From Tillandsia leiboldiana (lineage: Eukaryota; Streptophyta; Magnoliopsida; Poales; Bromeliaceae), in the NCBI GenBank assembly GCA_029204045.2, contig CM055080.1, forward strand, positions 10,852,838-10,916,837: a stretch of 64,000 nucleotides of DNA, written 5' to 3'. The translations under genes were made by a program, and so were the position numbers. Under the pieces are notes generated by a model. That model saw only the letters and a list, made by a program, of their open reading frames with translations. It was not told the DNA's origin and searched no databases. Of the stretch, positions 48,097 to 59,000 are shown in pieces; positions within the stretch are counted from its first letter, which is position 1, and each line of letters starts with the position of its first letter.

Positions 48097-49901
48097 TATT
48101 TATATATACCCTTGTCAAAAATTCGCTCGGGTCCTGACTTGTCCTGAATGGAGTAGCAAATGGAGGTAAAAATTTAAATAAAAATCATAAAAAACAAATT
48201 AATCTGAATCTTTGTTACACAAGGCAGCAGGAAACTTAGAAAGAGAATAAAATTAACAGGAAGTGAACAATACAAATGATTCATGAGAAGGAACAACAGT
48301 TATACAAAAAACAGTGAGTTTTGATATCAATCAAATTACACCAACCAAACTGGAGGGAACATATATACTAATTAATTTTAAACTTAGCAGAGATAAACAT
48401 GCCATTTACTTTAGGAAGAAAGTTCAAGATTCACCCACACATGGGTAGGCACTTCAGCAATCATCTTCTCAATTCACTACCCAAACCTGCAAACCTCTGA
48501 ACTCACAATTCTAAATTCCAGAGTATGCTATAAATTCAAACTCTCTAAAATATCGTGATTGACTTCGGTCCACCTCAGACCGGAGTCAATAACAGGAAGA
48601 AAGAGTGAGGAACAAATAATATAAGATTAACGACCGAGAATTTCAGCTTTTATTATACCATTTACATCATGCCAAACAAACAAACAGCAAAACTGGAGAA
48701 GCTTCAATTCCACAGCTCTAAAGACAAACAGCGGAAGAGATTCACCTGAACTCCAATTCATCCGAAAGTCTATTTCAATATGAACTTCACCTTGGGTGAA
48801 ACAAACATGCCCTATATTGTAAAAACTACATTTAACATGATAATGTATGTTACAGTTCAAAGGGCACCCTTCCAGTAAGTGCTTCAATCACACAACAACA
48901 TAACAATGAAAAGAATAACTTGATACTGATGTTTGATCATCTTTAATACTTTTAGCTTATTTGCGCTAAGAAATTACAAACTAGTAGAGAATTTCTAATT
49001 AGTAGTATTCAGTCATTCATAAAAACAAATAATTCATACATCTAGAGTATTTTTGGATCTCAAGGCGAAATCAAATAAGAAGAGTGTATTTTACTATTTA
49101 GGCATTTCAACAGTGGTAAGGACAAATTCCTTGTGCGCTTATCCGACTGTTGATGTAACACTGGTAGGTTTGAAGTCTTAAGAACTACAAGATTGTAGAC
49201 TAAGGGGTTGAACGTAATCTTGCGTCGTCCCATGATGGGCTTCTTGTTAGCACTTTTCCGGCTTACTCTGGACACAATAATGGAAAGCCGAATGCATGGC
49301 ATATTCAAATTGTTATTGAAATAACAATAGCAGCGTCGAACATTAAGAAAAGTACACAATAGGAAGAAATGCAACTGGGAAACTTCAGAAGAGAGTTACA
49401 TCTTTTGCTATAAAGTCGAATCGTGAAAAGGTTTCGGGCAATTCCTGTTAAAAGGTAACTTCAGAAGCTAGAAATGATTCCCCGTAGCAGATTTATAAAT
49501 CTTTACAATTCTAGTTAGCAACACATGGACGAGAAAAAATAGATACCTGAATAAAAAATAAGCTGAGAACAAAGCGAACAGTTCTAGAGTTTGTGAGAAT
49601 TGGAGCATGTTTTGGAATCAGTGTGCTATGTATTGAAACTGCAAAACAACTAATGGTTTTATGTTGAGCTAAGTCATTCATCAGTTATGGTCAGCATTCG
49701 TATACTTCGCCATGAGCAACAGAACAACATTAAAATTCAGAAATGCGACCTAGGATACGAATGGAATCAAGAGGATGAATCAGATATCAGAAAATAGGTA
49801 CGCGAGCCAAAAACCTCCCAAGTTTGGCGAAGCGAAGCAAAACCGCATTGTCGGTTCAAATGGAATTTTTACAATGCTGCGCAACATCGTCGCAGCAAGC
49901 A
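48097..49901. other. Downstream region of the DnaJ gene, unassigned
   Basis: Mixed-composition sequence, possibly including the DnaJ 3' untranslated region on the minus strand with introns. A perfect-but-one 13-bp hairpin (ATTGACTTCGGTC with GACCGGAGTCAAT) lies at 48558-48590. Open frames at 48627-48887 and 49060-49374 (-) have no recognised domain. Confidence 0.4.
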
Positions 49902-51644
49902 TTACCTACTCCAAGTAATGGAGAGCATTTCTGCAGGAAGTGAAGCGGGATCGAGCTCCCAGCAATCTCTCGGCAAATCCGACCCTTCCGTTCCCGAAAG
50001 CTTCCGCGCAGGAATCTGATGCGAGAAAATCCTAACATCCTCTTTCTCAATACACCTAATAGCAAGTGCACCAACCTCCCGCCTCTTAAACACACTCTTG
50101 TACCCTCCCACCTTCTCAAGATACGCCGTGCTCACACCGTACATATCACTATAGCTTGTGAGCAAAACAACAATGTCATAGCGCCGCCTCCTCTCCTCTC
50201 CGCCGACGTTCCAATCCCCATATAGCGCCCAAACTGAACCCTTTTCCGGGTAAACCCTATAAAGCTCCCTCATGGCCCTTTCGCACTCGATCAAATGCGA
50301 AAAGAGATTGACCGAACGGATTTCAACTTTTCTTCCAATCTTAAATCGCCCACACGAGATATGAAACCCGGATTTCTCTAAAAGAAGCAAGTACTCATCG
50401 CCTTGGCTTTCGATGTCCAACCAACTAATCCTAATCCTAAATGGATCCGAAGAGACGACCTCTTCGATCAACCCGTAGTGGCGGGGCATCCCATCGTCGT
50501 CGTCGTAAATCGCCCAAATTTGCCCTTTCCTGAAGCTCTTCTCCGTCCGATCCTTATCAAAGTCGTAGAAATCCGAGTCCTCGACCACCATTAGGCTCGA
50601 TTCATTATCTTCCTCCTCCTTTGGTCGAAGCAAAGCTTTCGAATTTCCCTTCTTCTCCTTCCTCTTTTTTTCCCTGCTGAGCTCCAGCTGCATCTCAGCT
50701 AGCGTCTTCTCCGGCTTTGTCCGGGGTTTCTTGGACGACGCCAATGGCGAGTTCGAAAGCCTAGGTTCAATTCTCCGTTTTTGCTGCGCCAATGGCGGGA
50801 ATCTAGAAACCCTAGGCCGAGAACTAGATCGCGACTTCGTAACCCTACTTGCCCTAGCCCTAGCCCTAGCCCTAGCCCTAGAGCTAGCCCTAACTCTGGA
50901 ATTACTATCCTCAGCATTGCCATCGCCATTTTCTTCCGCTTCTTCTTCTCCTTCCTCTTGTTCCGCATCCTCGGCTTCGTCATCGTCGTCGCTGTCGGGG
51001 CTGGGGACCTCGACGGCGAGGAAGCTCTTGCGGCAGCTAGGGCAAATAAGGCGGTAGCCAACGTACCTGCGGTGGAACTCGTGAAGGAGGCGGCAGGTGG
51101 CGCAGGCGGTCCAGAACGTGGCAGCGCGCTCCTCCTCCTCCGGCGGCGGCGATCGTCGGCGGCCGCGGAGGCGGAGGTCGAGCCGGCGCTTGAGGGATCG
51201 GTCGGAGAGGACGCGGAAGGACTCGGCGACGCGCTTGAACGCCTCCTCCGCCGCCGCCGCCGCGGCGGAGGAGGTGAAGGGCGAGCAATCGGGGTGGAGG
51301 TCGAGGGCAAGGGTTTTGTAGCGGCGGCGGATCGCGGCGGCGGAGGAGAGCTGGGGGAGGCGGAGGACGCCGTAGTGGTCGGAGGGGTCGGCGCAGAGGA
51401 CGCGCAGCACGGCAACGAGCGCGGCGGCGCCGCCGAGCCCGGGCCGGAGCCTCGCCGCGCGCTTGGCGTACTTGAGAGCGGGTTTGAGAGAGGAGGCGGA
51501 GGCGAGCCGAGCCTCCGCCATGGCGAGGAGGCGGAGCGCCTCCGCCGCCGCGGGGTCGTTGTCGGGGCCGGGCTCGGCCGCCTCCGGCAGCGGCAGCGCC
51601 GCCACCCGCGGCGGCGAAGGAGTGGGGTCGGAGTCGCCGGGCAT
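49902..51644 (-). CDS. J-domain (DnaJ/HSP40-like) protein with DUF3444-type C-terminus
   Basis: A single uninterrupted frame of 580 residues. Residues about 35-85 form a helical region (EALRLLAMAEARLASASSLK) usual before the J domain in this family. The J domain (about 87-155) starts DHYGVLRLP and has the HPD motif at 117-119, needed to stimulate Hsp70. A zinc-ribbon-like pair, CATC (181-184) and CPSC (201-204), follows. Then come an acidic stretch, an Arg-Ala repeat (about 251-267) and basic nuclear-signal-like segments (KKRKEKKGNSK). From about residue 365 a DUF3444-type region begins (FRKGQIWAIYDDDDGMPRHY) and a second half contains GSVWALYGDWN. Known function of DUF3444 DnaJ proteins is poorly defined; a nuclear role is likely from the basic segments. 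The 5' half is very GC-rich. Stop codon lies before unrelated sequence, and the C-terminus may be complete. Confidence 0.93.
   Translation of the reverse strand: MPGDSDPTPSPPRVAALPLPEAAEPGPDNDPAAAEALRLLAMAEARLASASSLKPALKYAKRAARLRPGLGGAAALVAVLRVLCADPSDHYGVLRLPQLSSAAAIRRRYKTLALDLHPDCSPFTSSAAAAAAEEAFKRVAESFRVLSDRSLKRRLDLRLRGRRRSPPPEEEERAATFWTACATCRLLHEFHRRYVGYRLICPSCRKSFLAVEVPSPDSDDDDEAEDAEQEEGEEEAEENGDGNAEDSNSRVRASSRARARARARASRVTKSRSSSRPRVSRFPPLAQQKRRIEPRLSNSPLASSKKPRTKPEKTLAEMQLELSREKKRKEKKGNSKALLRPKEEEDNESSLMVVEDSDFYDFDKDRTEKSFRKGQIWAIYDDDDGMPRHYGLIEEVVSSDPFRIRISWLDIESQGDEYLLLLEKSGFHISCGRFKIGRKVEIRSVNLFSHLIECERAMRELYRVYPEKGSVWALYGDWNVGGEERRRRYDIVVLLTSYSDMYGVSTAYLEKVGGYKSVFKRREVGALAIRCIEKEDVRIFSHQIPARKLSGTEGSDLPRDCWELDPASLPAEMLSITWSR
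50851..50897 (-). repeat. In-frame CCCTAG hexamer repeat in the DnaJ gene
   Basis: CCCTAG is repeated about five times on the plus strand, then once more after a short break. In the gene it encodes an alternating Arg-Ala tract. The unit resembles, but is not, the plant telomere unit CCCTAAA. Confidence 0.85.
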
Positions 51645-51909
51645 AGAGAAGGAGGAGGAGGAGGAGGGAGGAGGGTTTGGTGGGAGTTAATAAATTAGTA
51701 AATAATAAATAATAAATAATAATAAAGCGTAGCCCACATATATGCGTGGAGTATGAGAATTTACTTCCGGGTGCGTGAGTGCATTTCATGTGCCGCACTT
51801 ATCTGCACTTATCTCAATGCAAATTCAATAATAAATAATATATAAATATAATAATTAGGCTTTTGAAAATATATAAGTTCTACTATATATATATATATAT
51901 ATATATTCA
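51645..51909. other. DnaJ upstream region and MITE M2 fragment
   Basis: The first 60 bp upstream of the DnaJ start codon (minus strand) are a TAATAAATAAT repeat. 51815-51885 matches one arm of family M2 (CAATGCAAATTCAATAATAA...GAAAATATATAAGTTCTACT). Then follow TA repeats. Confidence 0.5.
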
Positions 51910-52120
51910 GGTTGGAATACTATCGATAGCACCAAGTAATTGATGCTATTAAATTTTTAGCTCTTGGATGAAAGTATGTATGATTGAGATTATAGTGGTC
52001 CCCTAAAAATTTTACTATTTAACCAACCACCCACTACTATCATCATAACCGCACATTTCTTAATCCAAAGACTAAAAACCTAATAGCACCAATGACTTGG
52101 TGCTATCAATAGTATTTCAG

Positions 52121-52122
<2 letters not shown>
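51910..52122. mobile_element. MITE family M1, complete copy with clear inverted ends
   Basis: Begins GGTTGGAATACTATCGATAG and ends CTATCAATAGTATTTCAGCC; the arms pair over about 50 bp. Short TA tracts on both sides. Confidence 0.8.

Positions 52123-52205
<83 letters not shown>
52123..52205. repeat. (TA)n microsatellite
   Basis: TA tract of about 83 bp between the M1 MITE and the palindromic tandem array. Confidence 0.95.
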
Positions 52206-52207
<2 letters not shown>

Positions 52208-53103
52208 AAAAGAGCAATGCTACCTGTACACCCCGAAGGGGTGTACATCATACACCTCCACCATTTTAATGGTGACGATACTTTTTACGGGTCACATCAA
52301 GTGACCCATCATCACACCCCCACCCTTAGATGGGTGGGGTGTATGATGTACACCCCGAAAGGGGTGTACACATAGCATTTTCCTATGGAAAGAGCAATGC
52401 TACCTGTACACCCCGAAGGGGTGTACATCATACACCTCCACCATTTTAATGGTGGCGATACTTTTTACGGGTCACATCAAGTGACCCATCATCACACCCC
52501 CACCCTTAGATGGGTGGGGTGTATGATGTACACCCCGAAAGGGGTGTACACATAGCATTTTCCTATGGAAAGAGCAATGCTACCTGTACACCCCGAAGGG
52601 GTGTACATCATACACCTCCACCATTTTAATGGTGGCGATACTTTTTACGGGTCACATCAAGTGACCCATCATCACACCCCCACCCTTAGATGGGTGGGGT
52701 GTATGATGTACACCCCGAAAGGGGTGTACACATAGCATTTTCCTATGGAAAGAGCAATGCTACCTGTACACCCCGAAGGGGTGTACATCATACACCTCCA
52801 CCATTTTAATGGTGGCGATACTTTTTACGGGTCACATCAAGTGACCCATCATCACACCCCCACCCTTAGATGGGTGGGGTGTATGATGTACACCCCGAAA
52901 GGGGTGTACACATAGCATTTTCCTATGGAAAGAGCAATGCTACCTGTACACCCCGAAGGGGTGTACATCATACATCTCCACCATTTTAATGGTGGCGATA
53001 TTTTTTACGGGTCACATCAAGTGACCCATCATCACACCCCCACCCTTAGATGGGTGGGGGTGTGAGATGTACACCCCTTACGGGTGTACACATAGCATTT
53101 TCC
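52206..53103 (+). mobile_element. Tandem array of five palindrome-in-palindrome MITE units, 180-bp period
   Basis: Units begin GGAAAGAGCAATGCTACCTG (the first has one extra A) at about 52206, 52386, 52566, 52746 and 52926, an exact 180-bp spacing. Junctions read TTTTCC-TAT-GGAAA. Units 1-4 differ by single bases (e.g. GGTGACGATA in unit 1, GGTGGCGATA in units 2-4). The fifth differs in its second half and ends like the solo copies at 30654 and 47925 (GGGTGTGAGATG...TTACGGGTGTAC). Each unit holds five hairpins: arms TGTACACCCC/GGGGTGTACA with a 3-nt loop, CCACCATTTTAATGGTGG, GGGTCACATCAAGTGACCC, CCCCACCC/GGGTGGGG, and TGTACACCCC/GGGGTGTACA with a 4-nt loop. The two outer thirds are themselves inverted repeats of each other. 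No coding frame or transposase. Confidence 0.9.
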
Positions 53104-53106
53104 AAA

Positions 53107-53278
53107 GTAAAATGCTATGTGTACACCCGACCCGGGGTGTACATCCTACACCCTCACCCATCGAATGGGTGAGGGTGTGAGAAGGGGTCACATCAAGTGA
53201 CCCCAAAGAAACCCCACCTAATGGATGGGTGGGGTGTAGGATGTACACCCCCTTTCGGGGTGTATATATAGCATTACC
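53107..53278. mobile_element. Diverged copy of the palindromic MITE, different stem sequences
   Basis: From AAATGCTATGTGTACACCC to GTATATATAGCATTACC. Central GGGGTCACATCAAGTGACCC is kept and extended by one pair. The neighbouring stems have changed, e.g. CCCTCACCC/GGGTGAGGG and CCCACC/GGGTGGG, but remain paired. Confidence 0.75.
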
Positions 53279-53368
53279 GGTACGCAAGAAAGTGTACCGG
53301 TACTGAGAGAAAGAGAGAGTGAGAATAGAAGTTTTAAAAATCCCATTCAATCCTGGCCGCCCACGTCG

Positions 53369-53497
53369 CGGGGTGTATGATATACACTCCGAACGTACCC
53401 CTAGCAACTTGATGTGACCCGTAAAAAATATCGCCACCATTAAAATGGTGGAGATGTATGATGTACACCCCTTCGGGGTGTACATGTAGCATTGCTC
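53369..53497 (-). mobile_element. Inverted partial copy of the palindromic MITE
   Basis: Reading the minus strand it starts GAGCAATGCTACATGTACAC and continues through the first three hairpins, then ends abruptly at an AAGTTGCTAGGGG junction. It lies opposite to the five-unit array, about 270 bp away. The long minus-strand frame across this region is an artefact. Confidence 0.75.
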
Positions 53498-53524
53498 TTT
53501 TACTTTTTTTAAAAGCTGCACTAT

Positions 53525-53711
53525 TTAATCCAGCCCCTTTAATTATTTTTATCTGTTAGATCATACTATTTTTCCAATCACCCACTAAATCCTATGGGTC
53601 CGCCATCATTCTAACCGTATATCTCTTAATTCAATTACTAAAAACTTAATAGCACTAATGGCTTAATGTTATCGATAGCATAGTAGTCTATATATATATA
53701 TATATATATAT
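53525..53711. mobile_element. MITE family M1, partial copy
   Basis: Contains CCAATCACCCACTAAATCCT and ends with the family arm GGCTTAATGTTATCGATAGC, then TA repeats. Confidence 0.5.
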
Positions 53712-54200
53712 ATAAGTAGAGCTTATATACTTTCAAAAATACAAACCCAATTATTTTTGTGAAAGTATATATGTCCTACGATATATATATTTCATTATGT
53801 ATATAATATTCAAAATTTTATCCAAAACCTGAATTCAAAAAGGACCTATCTATACAATGCCATATGATTTCTCATATGGATACAAAAGCAAAAGCCCGAC
53901 GAATTTAAAGTTTACAAACATAATTGTACTTATGCTTTTGAAAATATACAAGCTCCACTCTCTCTATATATATAGAAAGAGAGAGAGTAGAACTTTTATA
54001 TTTTTAAAAATACAAATTCATTCATACTTGTAAATTTTTTATTATAAAATTTATATTGAAATTTATACAATTATATTTTCTTTCTCTCTCTCTTTTTAAA
54101 TGCTTTTACAATAATACAAATCTCAATAAAAATTATATAATAACAAATTTACAAGTATGGATAAGCCTATACTTTTGAAAATATATAAGCTCTACTCTCT
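53712..54200. mobile_element. MITE family M2, one short and one complete copy
   Basis: A fragment (53712-53780) starts AGAGCTTATATACTTTCAAA. A complete copy (about 53985-54195) has AGTAGAACTTTTATATTTTT at the left and AAAATATATAAGCTCTACTC at the right. Short TA and CT tracts surround them. Confidence 0.6.
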
Positions 54201-54267
54201 CTCTCTATATATATATATAACTAGCAATTGATAGCACCAATAATTTGGTGCCATCGATAGTATTCCA

Positions 54268-54270
<3 letters not shown>

Positions 54271-54356
<86 letters not shown>
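54271..54356. repeat. (TA)n microsatellite
   Basis: TA tract of about 86 bp, with an M1 arm word (GGTGCCATCGATAGTATTCC) directly on its left. Confidence 0.95.
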
Positions 54357-54359
<3 letters not shown>

Positions 54360-54590
54360 GAGTTTTTATATTTTTAAAAATATTAAGTTATTTGTGGTTG
54401 TAAGTTTTTAGTCATTAGATGAAATAATATGCGATTAGAATAATAGTAGGCTTTTTGGGTTTAGTGGGTTTTGGTGAAATAGCATGATTTAGACGATAAA
54501 ATTAGTTAAAGAGATAAATTTAACGGTAGAAAATTTATCAGTACCAATTGCTTGGTATTTTTAAAAACATAATAGCTGAACTTTACATAT
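54357..54590. mobile_element. MITE family M1, copy
   Basis: Starts TTGAGTTTTTATATTTTTAA and ends TTTAAAAACATAATAGCTGA, with ACCAATTGCTTGGTA near the right arm. Closest to the 915-1140 copy. Confidence 0.6.
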
Positions 54591-54593
54591 AGG

Positions 54594-55031
54594 GTTAATT
54601 GTATACAGATTCTTAAAAACATATCGAATATTAAATATATTTCTATAAAATTTAACTTTTCATATATATTTATTTAAAAATCTAACGTTATTCATATATA
54701 TCCATATCGTCGTAAAAAAATCTGATTAACCATAAGTTAAATATTTAACCTTTGTTAGTAAATAATATATATATTTTTTATTCTTTTTATATTATAAATG
54801 AGCCAATTTTTTTACTCTTTTTATATTTTTGCACTAATTCTAAGGATTTGATTTGTTAGAGAGATATATTTGTAAGGACAAATTTGATATTTTACCTATA
54901 CTTTATTAAAAAAATAAATTGTGACCTAACGGTAATAAATTAGAGGAATATATTTATATAAAAAATTAAACTTTATAGGATATATTTGTTATTCGATATA
55001 TTTATATGGATTTGTATGAAATTAACCCTAT
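54594..55031. mobile_element. MITE family M3, copy with intact ends
   Basis: Starts GGGTTAATTGTATACAGATT and ends TTTGTATGAAATTAACCC. The interior carries the family's ATATATTTGT and TTAACTTTTCATATA words. Older than the 3132 copy judging from arm mismatches. Confidence 0.7.
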
Positions 55032-55292
55032 ATTTAATCATAAGTATAATTTTTTAATAGTTAAAACTTTTGGAGAAATATATTTGTAAGTACAAAATTG
55101 ATATTTTACTTATATTTGATTAAAAAATAAATAATAAACTATAGTAATAAATTAGAAATATATATATAAACAACTTAAATTTTTTTAAAAAATAAATATA
55201 AAAAATTAAATTTTATAAAAGTATATTTATTATTCAATATATTTACGGAGCGGTTCCCTTAATTTTAAAAATTAAAAGTTTGATTGCAACAG

Positions 55293-55335
<43 letters not shown>

Positions 55336-55500
55336 GGGTTGGGGGACAAAAATGGAAAATCGTGTAAAGGTTTGGGATCAACAGCGAATCGCGTTTCGCC
55401 ATTCACACCCACTAACGCACATTTTCGTTTCTCCACCGTGAAATTACCATTTTGCCCTCACCCTCGTCCTCCTCCTATCTCTCCCCCCCCCCCCCCTCCT

Positions 55501-55546
<46 letters not shown>

Positions 55547-55861
55547 CCCGTTCTTGATTTTTCCTCGTCGAATTCGCTAAAATCCACCTCTTGGATCCGA
55601 TCTCCTCGCCCTCGCCGCCGATCTCCGCCGCGGATCTCCGTCTCCAATCGGTACGCGTCGATCTCCCCCTCTCCCGATCTCAATTCCGATCGGTTTTGGT
55701 GTCGAAGATGCCATGACCGCGATATCTAGGGTTTTCTCGAGATTTAGGGTTTTGAGTTGAGATCTCAAGGAGAGGCTATCAATTTTTGGCGTAATTTGGG
55801 CTTTACTTACTGCGGAGTATGGAGTGATCGCTTAGGGTTTCTGAAACGACCCCCCCGAATC
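55032..55861 (+). promoter_or_regulatory. Upstream region and leader of the bZIP gene
   Basis: A poly-A tract (55291-55336) closes the repeat-rich zone. 55503-55541 is a C and CT tract of a typical leader, followed by GC-rich sequence with GATCTCC words. An in-frame upstream ATG at 55757 could add 35 residues, but the family start is the ATG at 55862. A leader intron starting at CGGTACGCG (55650) is possible. Confidence 0.4.
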
Positions 55862-56055
55862 ATGGGAAGCGGCGAAGCCGATACTCCGCCCAAGGCGCCG
55901 AAGATATTGGCGGCGCAGGTGCTCGATCTGATCCTCTTGATTCATCTTGTGCATGATTGAGCTACTGATCTCCTCATTAGAATAGTAAACGGAGAAATTT
56001 GTATGTAAATTTTGCTTGTTCTTGTTCAGGAACAGCCGCCGCTGCCGCTGCCGCT

Positions 56056-56087
<32 letters not shown>

Positions 56088-59000
56088 AGCCGACTACTTC
56101 GGCACTGGCCACGCCAGTGTACCCTGATTGGCCCGGATTTCAGGTGGGTAAGCTTTGTCTTTAGCTGGTGAAGTGTGTAGTTCCGAAATTTCCTCTTCTC
56201 AACTTGTATGGGGTGATTACATGTTTAAGTGAGGTTATGACCTTTCTAGCTTTTTGCTTTCCATAGGCGTATTCGCCGATTCCGCCGCCCGGGTTCTTTC
56301 ATGCATCGAGTCCCCAGGCGCATCCTTACATGTGGGGAGCTCAGGTACTACTTTAAGTTTTCGATTTCTGTCTTGAATTGTTGTGTAATTAGGATTTTTT
56401 TGGTATGTCAACTTAAATCTGGGTAAGGCCAGGTCTAATCTATGGCGAGTGGCTTCTCCGCCAATTGTGAGTACATGGTCGATCAGGCTTCTTTACTTCG
56501 CTTCTCTATTTGAGAAGTAGAAGCCAAACATTTGGCAGAGCTTTTTGGTCTTGTGGAAGACCAAAATAAACTTAATGGACCAAAAGGCAGAAGCTTCAAT
56601 TTAAAGTTTTCTAAATTTAGCTGCATTAGGGATGTTTGGAGTACTTAAGTGAAAAAGCTAGTACTTTGTCCGAGCGGCTTTAGTCAACCGATACTTTTTT
56701 GATAAAAAGAAGTTGGGCCAAACAGGCGCTAACTTGTCATAGAGACAATTTTAATAGTTAGGCATGCAATAATTGTCTCCTAAAATGGATTATTTAATTA
56801 CATTGTACAAGGGGAACATTTTCTTGAGACTTTATTTTGGTGGGATGTGAGATGTCTTGGCAGCTTGTTTTCACTTTACTACTCCTTTGTCGGGACTTGC
56901 AAAGTGAAGAGGTTTTTTTTTTTTTAAGGTTCTTGGAATTTTAATGCGGTAGTGCACATGAAGGTTAGACGGCTATATAAAGTTGTCAAATTAGAAATAA
57001 AAGTATAAAACCTTTTTTGTTTTTTAAACTAGAGCTAGGCTATTATTGTGAAGAAAGCTGAAAGAAGGAAATGGAACTTAATGTGTCTCACAACCTGATT
57101 CATTTGTTATTCATGTGCTTGAAACCCTTTGCTATATACTAGACCGTCTTTCCCTCTTAAGCATTGGGATTAGGCTAGGTTTTCAAGTATGGGAATATAG
57201 GAATGAACACTAAGTCAGTAGATTGTCAGCAGAGGGTGTGGATCACCTGGAATTCTTCATTAGTTATTTTATTGCAGATGTTATACTTTCCTTTTTTATG
57301 TTTCAGCCCATTATGCCTTATGGGACTCCGCCGACACAATATGTCATGTATCCACCAGCAGGGTTATATGCTCATGCTTCCATGCCTCCGGTATATTCTT
57401 TTTGCAAAGGCTGAAACAGGCAGATCTTACTTTACCGTTATTGCATTTTAAAATGGGTAGCTGAACTTCAAAATTTTGATTTTGCTTCCTAAACTATCAA
57501 TTATTTTGATTTAAGTATCTCTTTCCCAAAATATACTGATTTTTTTTTTTGGCGGAATATTCTGTTATCTAGTAGAATATTTGACTACTTTTTGGATGGA
57601 AACTAGTAAGTTCTCGCATAACACTGAAGGAATTTTTGGAAATGAAAAGTTAGGTAGAGAAATCACAGAAATTTTCAAAGTTCAGGTAGATTATCAGGCA
57701 AAGTCTGCAAGTCTTTTCTGTTCTTCTTTATTATGTTTATCCGAGTCCTTCATTTTGTACATATATGTACTCTTCTTTGTTATTCAAAGTTTGAGCATCC
57801 TAATTTGTTTTTGCTTTATTACAATCAAATGGTCAGGGTTCAATTCCATTCAGCCCTTATGCTATGCCTTCTCCAAATGGAAATGCTGATGGTGTTGTAA
57901 GTTACACATTCTTTACCTCAACTATTACTGCATTGAGCATCAAGAATACTGATTCCAATGTATTGCATCTGTCAGGGAGCCACTGCTGGTGGTTTGGAAG
58001 TGGATGGTAAGTCATCTGAAGGTAAGGAAAGAAGTCCCATCAAAAGGTCCAAAGGAAGTTTAGGTAGCTTGAATATGATTACAGGAAAGAACAACAACGA
58101 GATGGGTAAAACATCAGGGGCATCAGCAAATGGAGCCTTTTCTCAAAGGTTTGTAACAGATAGGTAGTTTTCATAATGTTGGATTATTCATTTGGCCTCC
58201 TAAAGAATGCTGTTTTTGCCATTTTGCAGTGGTGAAAGTGAAACTGAAAGTTCAAGTGAAGAAAGTGATGCAAACTCTCAGAATGTGAGCTCAAGTAGTA
58301 GTACACTTTGCATTTGTTAGACAAATGGCAGAAAGGCCTAGGCTAATTTATCTTCATCATATTGTTTTCTGAATGAGTGTCTTTTGATTGTCTTGTGTCT
58401 CTTTCGATCCATTTATGCTATTTTTTAAATTTAAAGTGGTAAATTTTAGTCTTAGAGAGGGTGGTAAAGAATAAGGAAAGTTTTTTTTTTTTTTTTTTTT
58501 ATTTAGCTTTTGAAACCACTTGTCTACTCCTAGAGCACCTATCTAAAGATAAACTAGTTATCACAATGCTTCTTCACTTGAATCTGATCTGCTCTTTTGT
58601 ATAATCTTTACTTCTTCAGGATTCACAGGCGAAGACTAATGGTGGACAAGAATCTTTAGGAGGTAGTCATGCTAGAACTCCTCTAATTGGTCATGAATAA
58701 GTATCTAGGATAACATAAATGCAGCAAATCTCCCTGAACTATCGTGCTTTTACAGATTGTCTTCCAAGATTTAAGAGTTCAAAACAAAAAAAAAGAAAAA
58801 GAAAAGAAAACTGCTTAAGCAATCTTCTCATTTGGTCAACCACTTACCCCTATTTTCTGTCTGTTTTTCTTTACTGCCGTCAGTTACGTGAAATAATTGA
58901 CTTATGCCCCCTAAACTCATATATGCATTCAAAAGAAGAGAGTTTAGGCCAAAACTTGTGAAAGTTACATTACAGTAATGCGCTTGTGGTCATTACAGAA

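Noticed and set aside
50851..50897. Interstitial telomeric repeat
   Set aside because: The unit is CCCTAG (6 bp), not the plant CCCTAAA (7 bp), and it lies in frame inside a coding region.
50699..51798. Open frames overlapping the DnaJ gene on both strands
   Set aside because: GC-rich shadows of the J-domain reading frame; they lack domains.
52206..53103. CRISPR-like array of direct repeats
   Set aside because: The whole 180-bp unit is repeated with no unique spacers, and the host is a plant nuclear genome.
53078..53521. 147-codon minus-strand open frame across the palindromic elements
   Set aside because: It is read through three non-coding MITE copies; its repeated MYTPKGCTSYIS-like words are translations of the palindromes.
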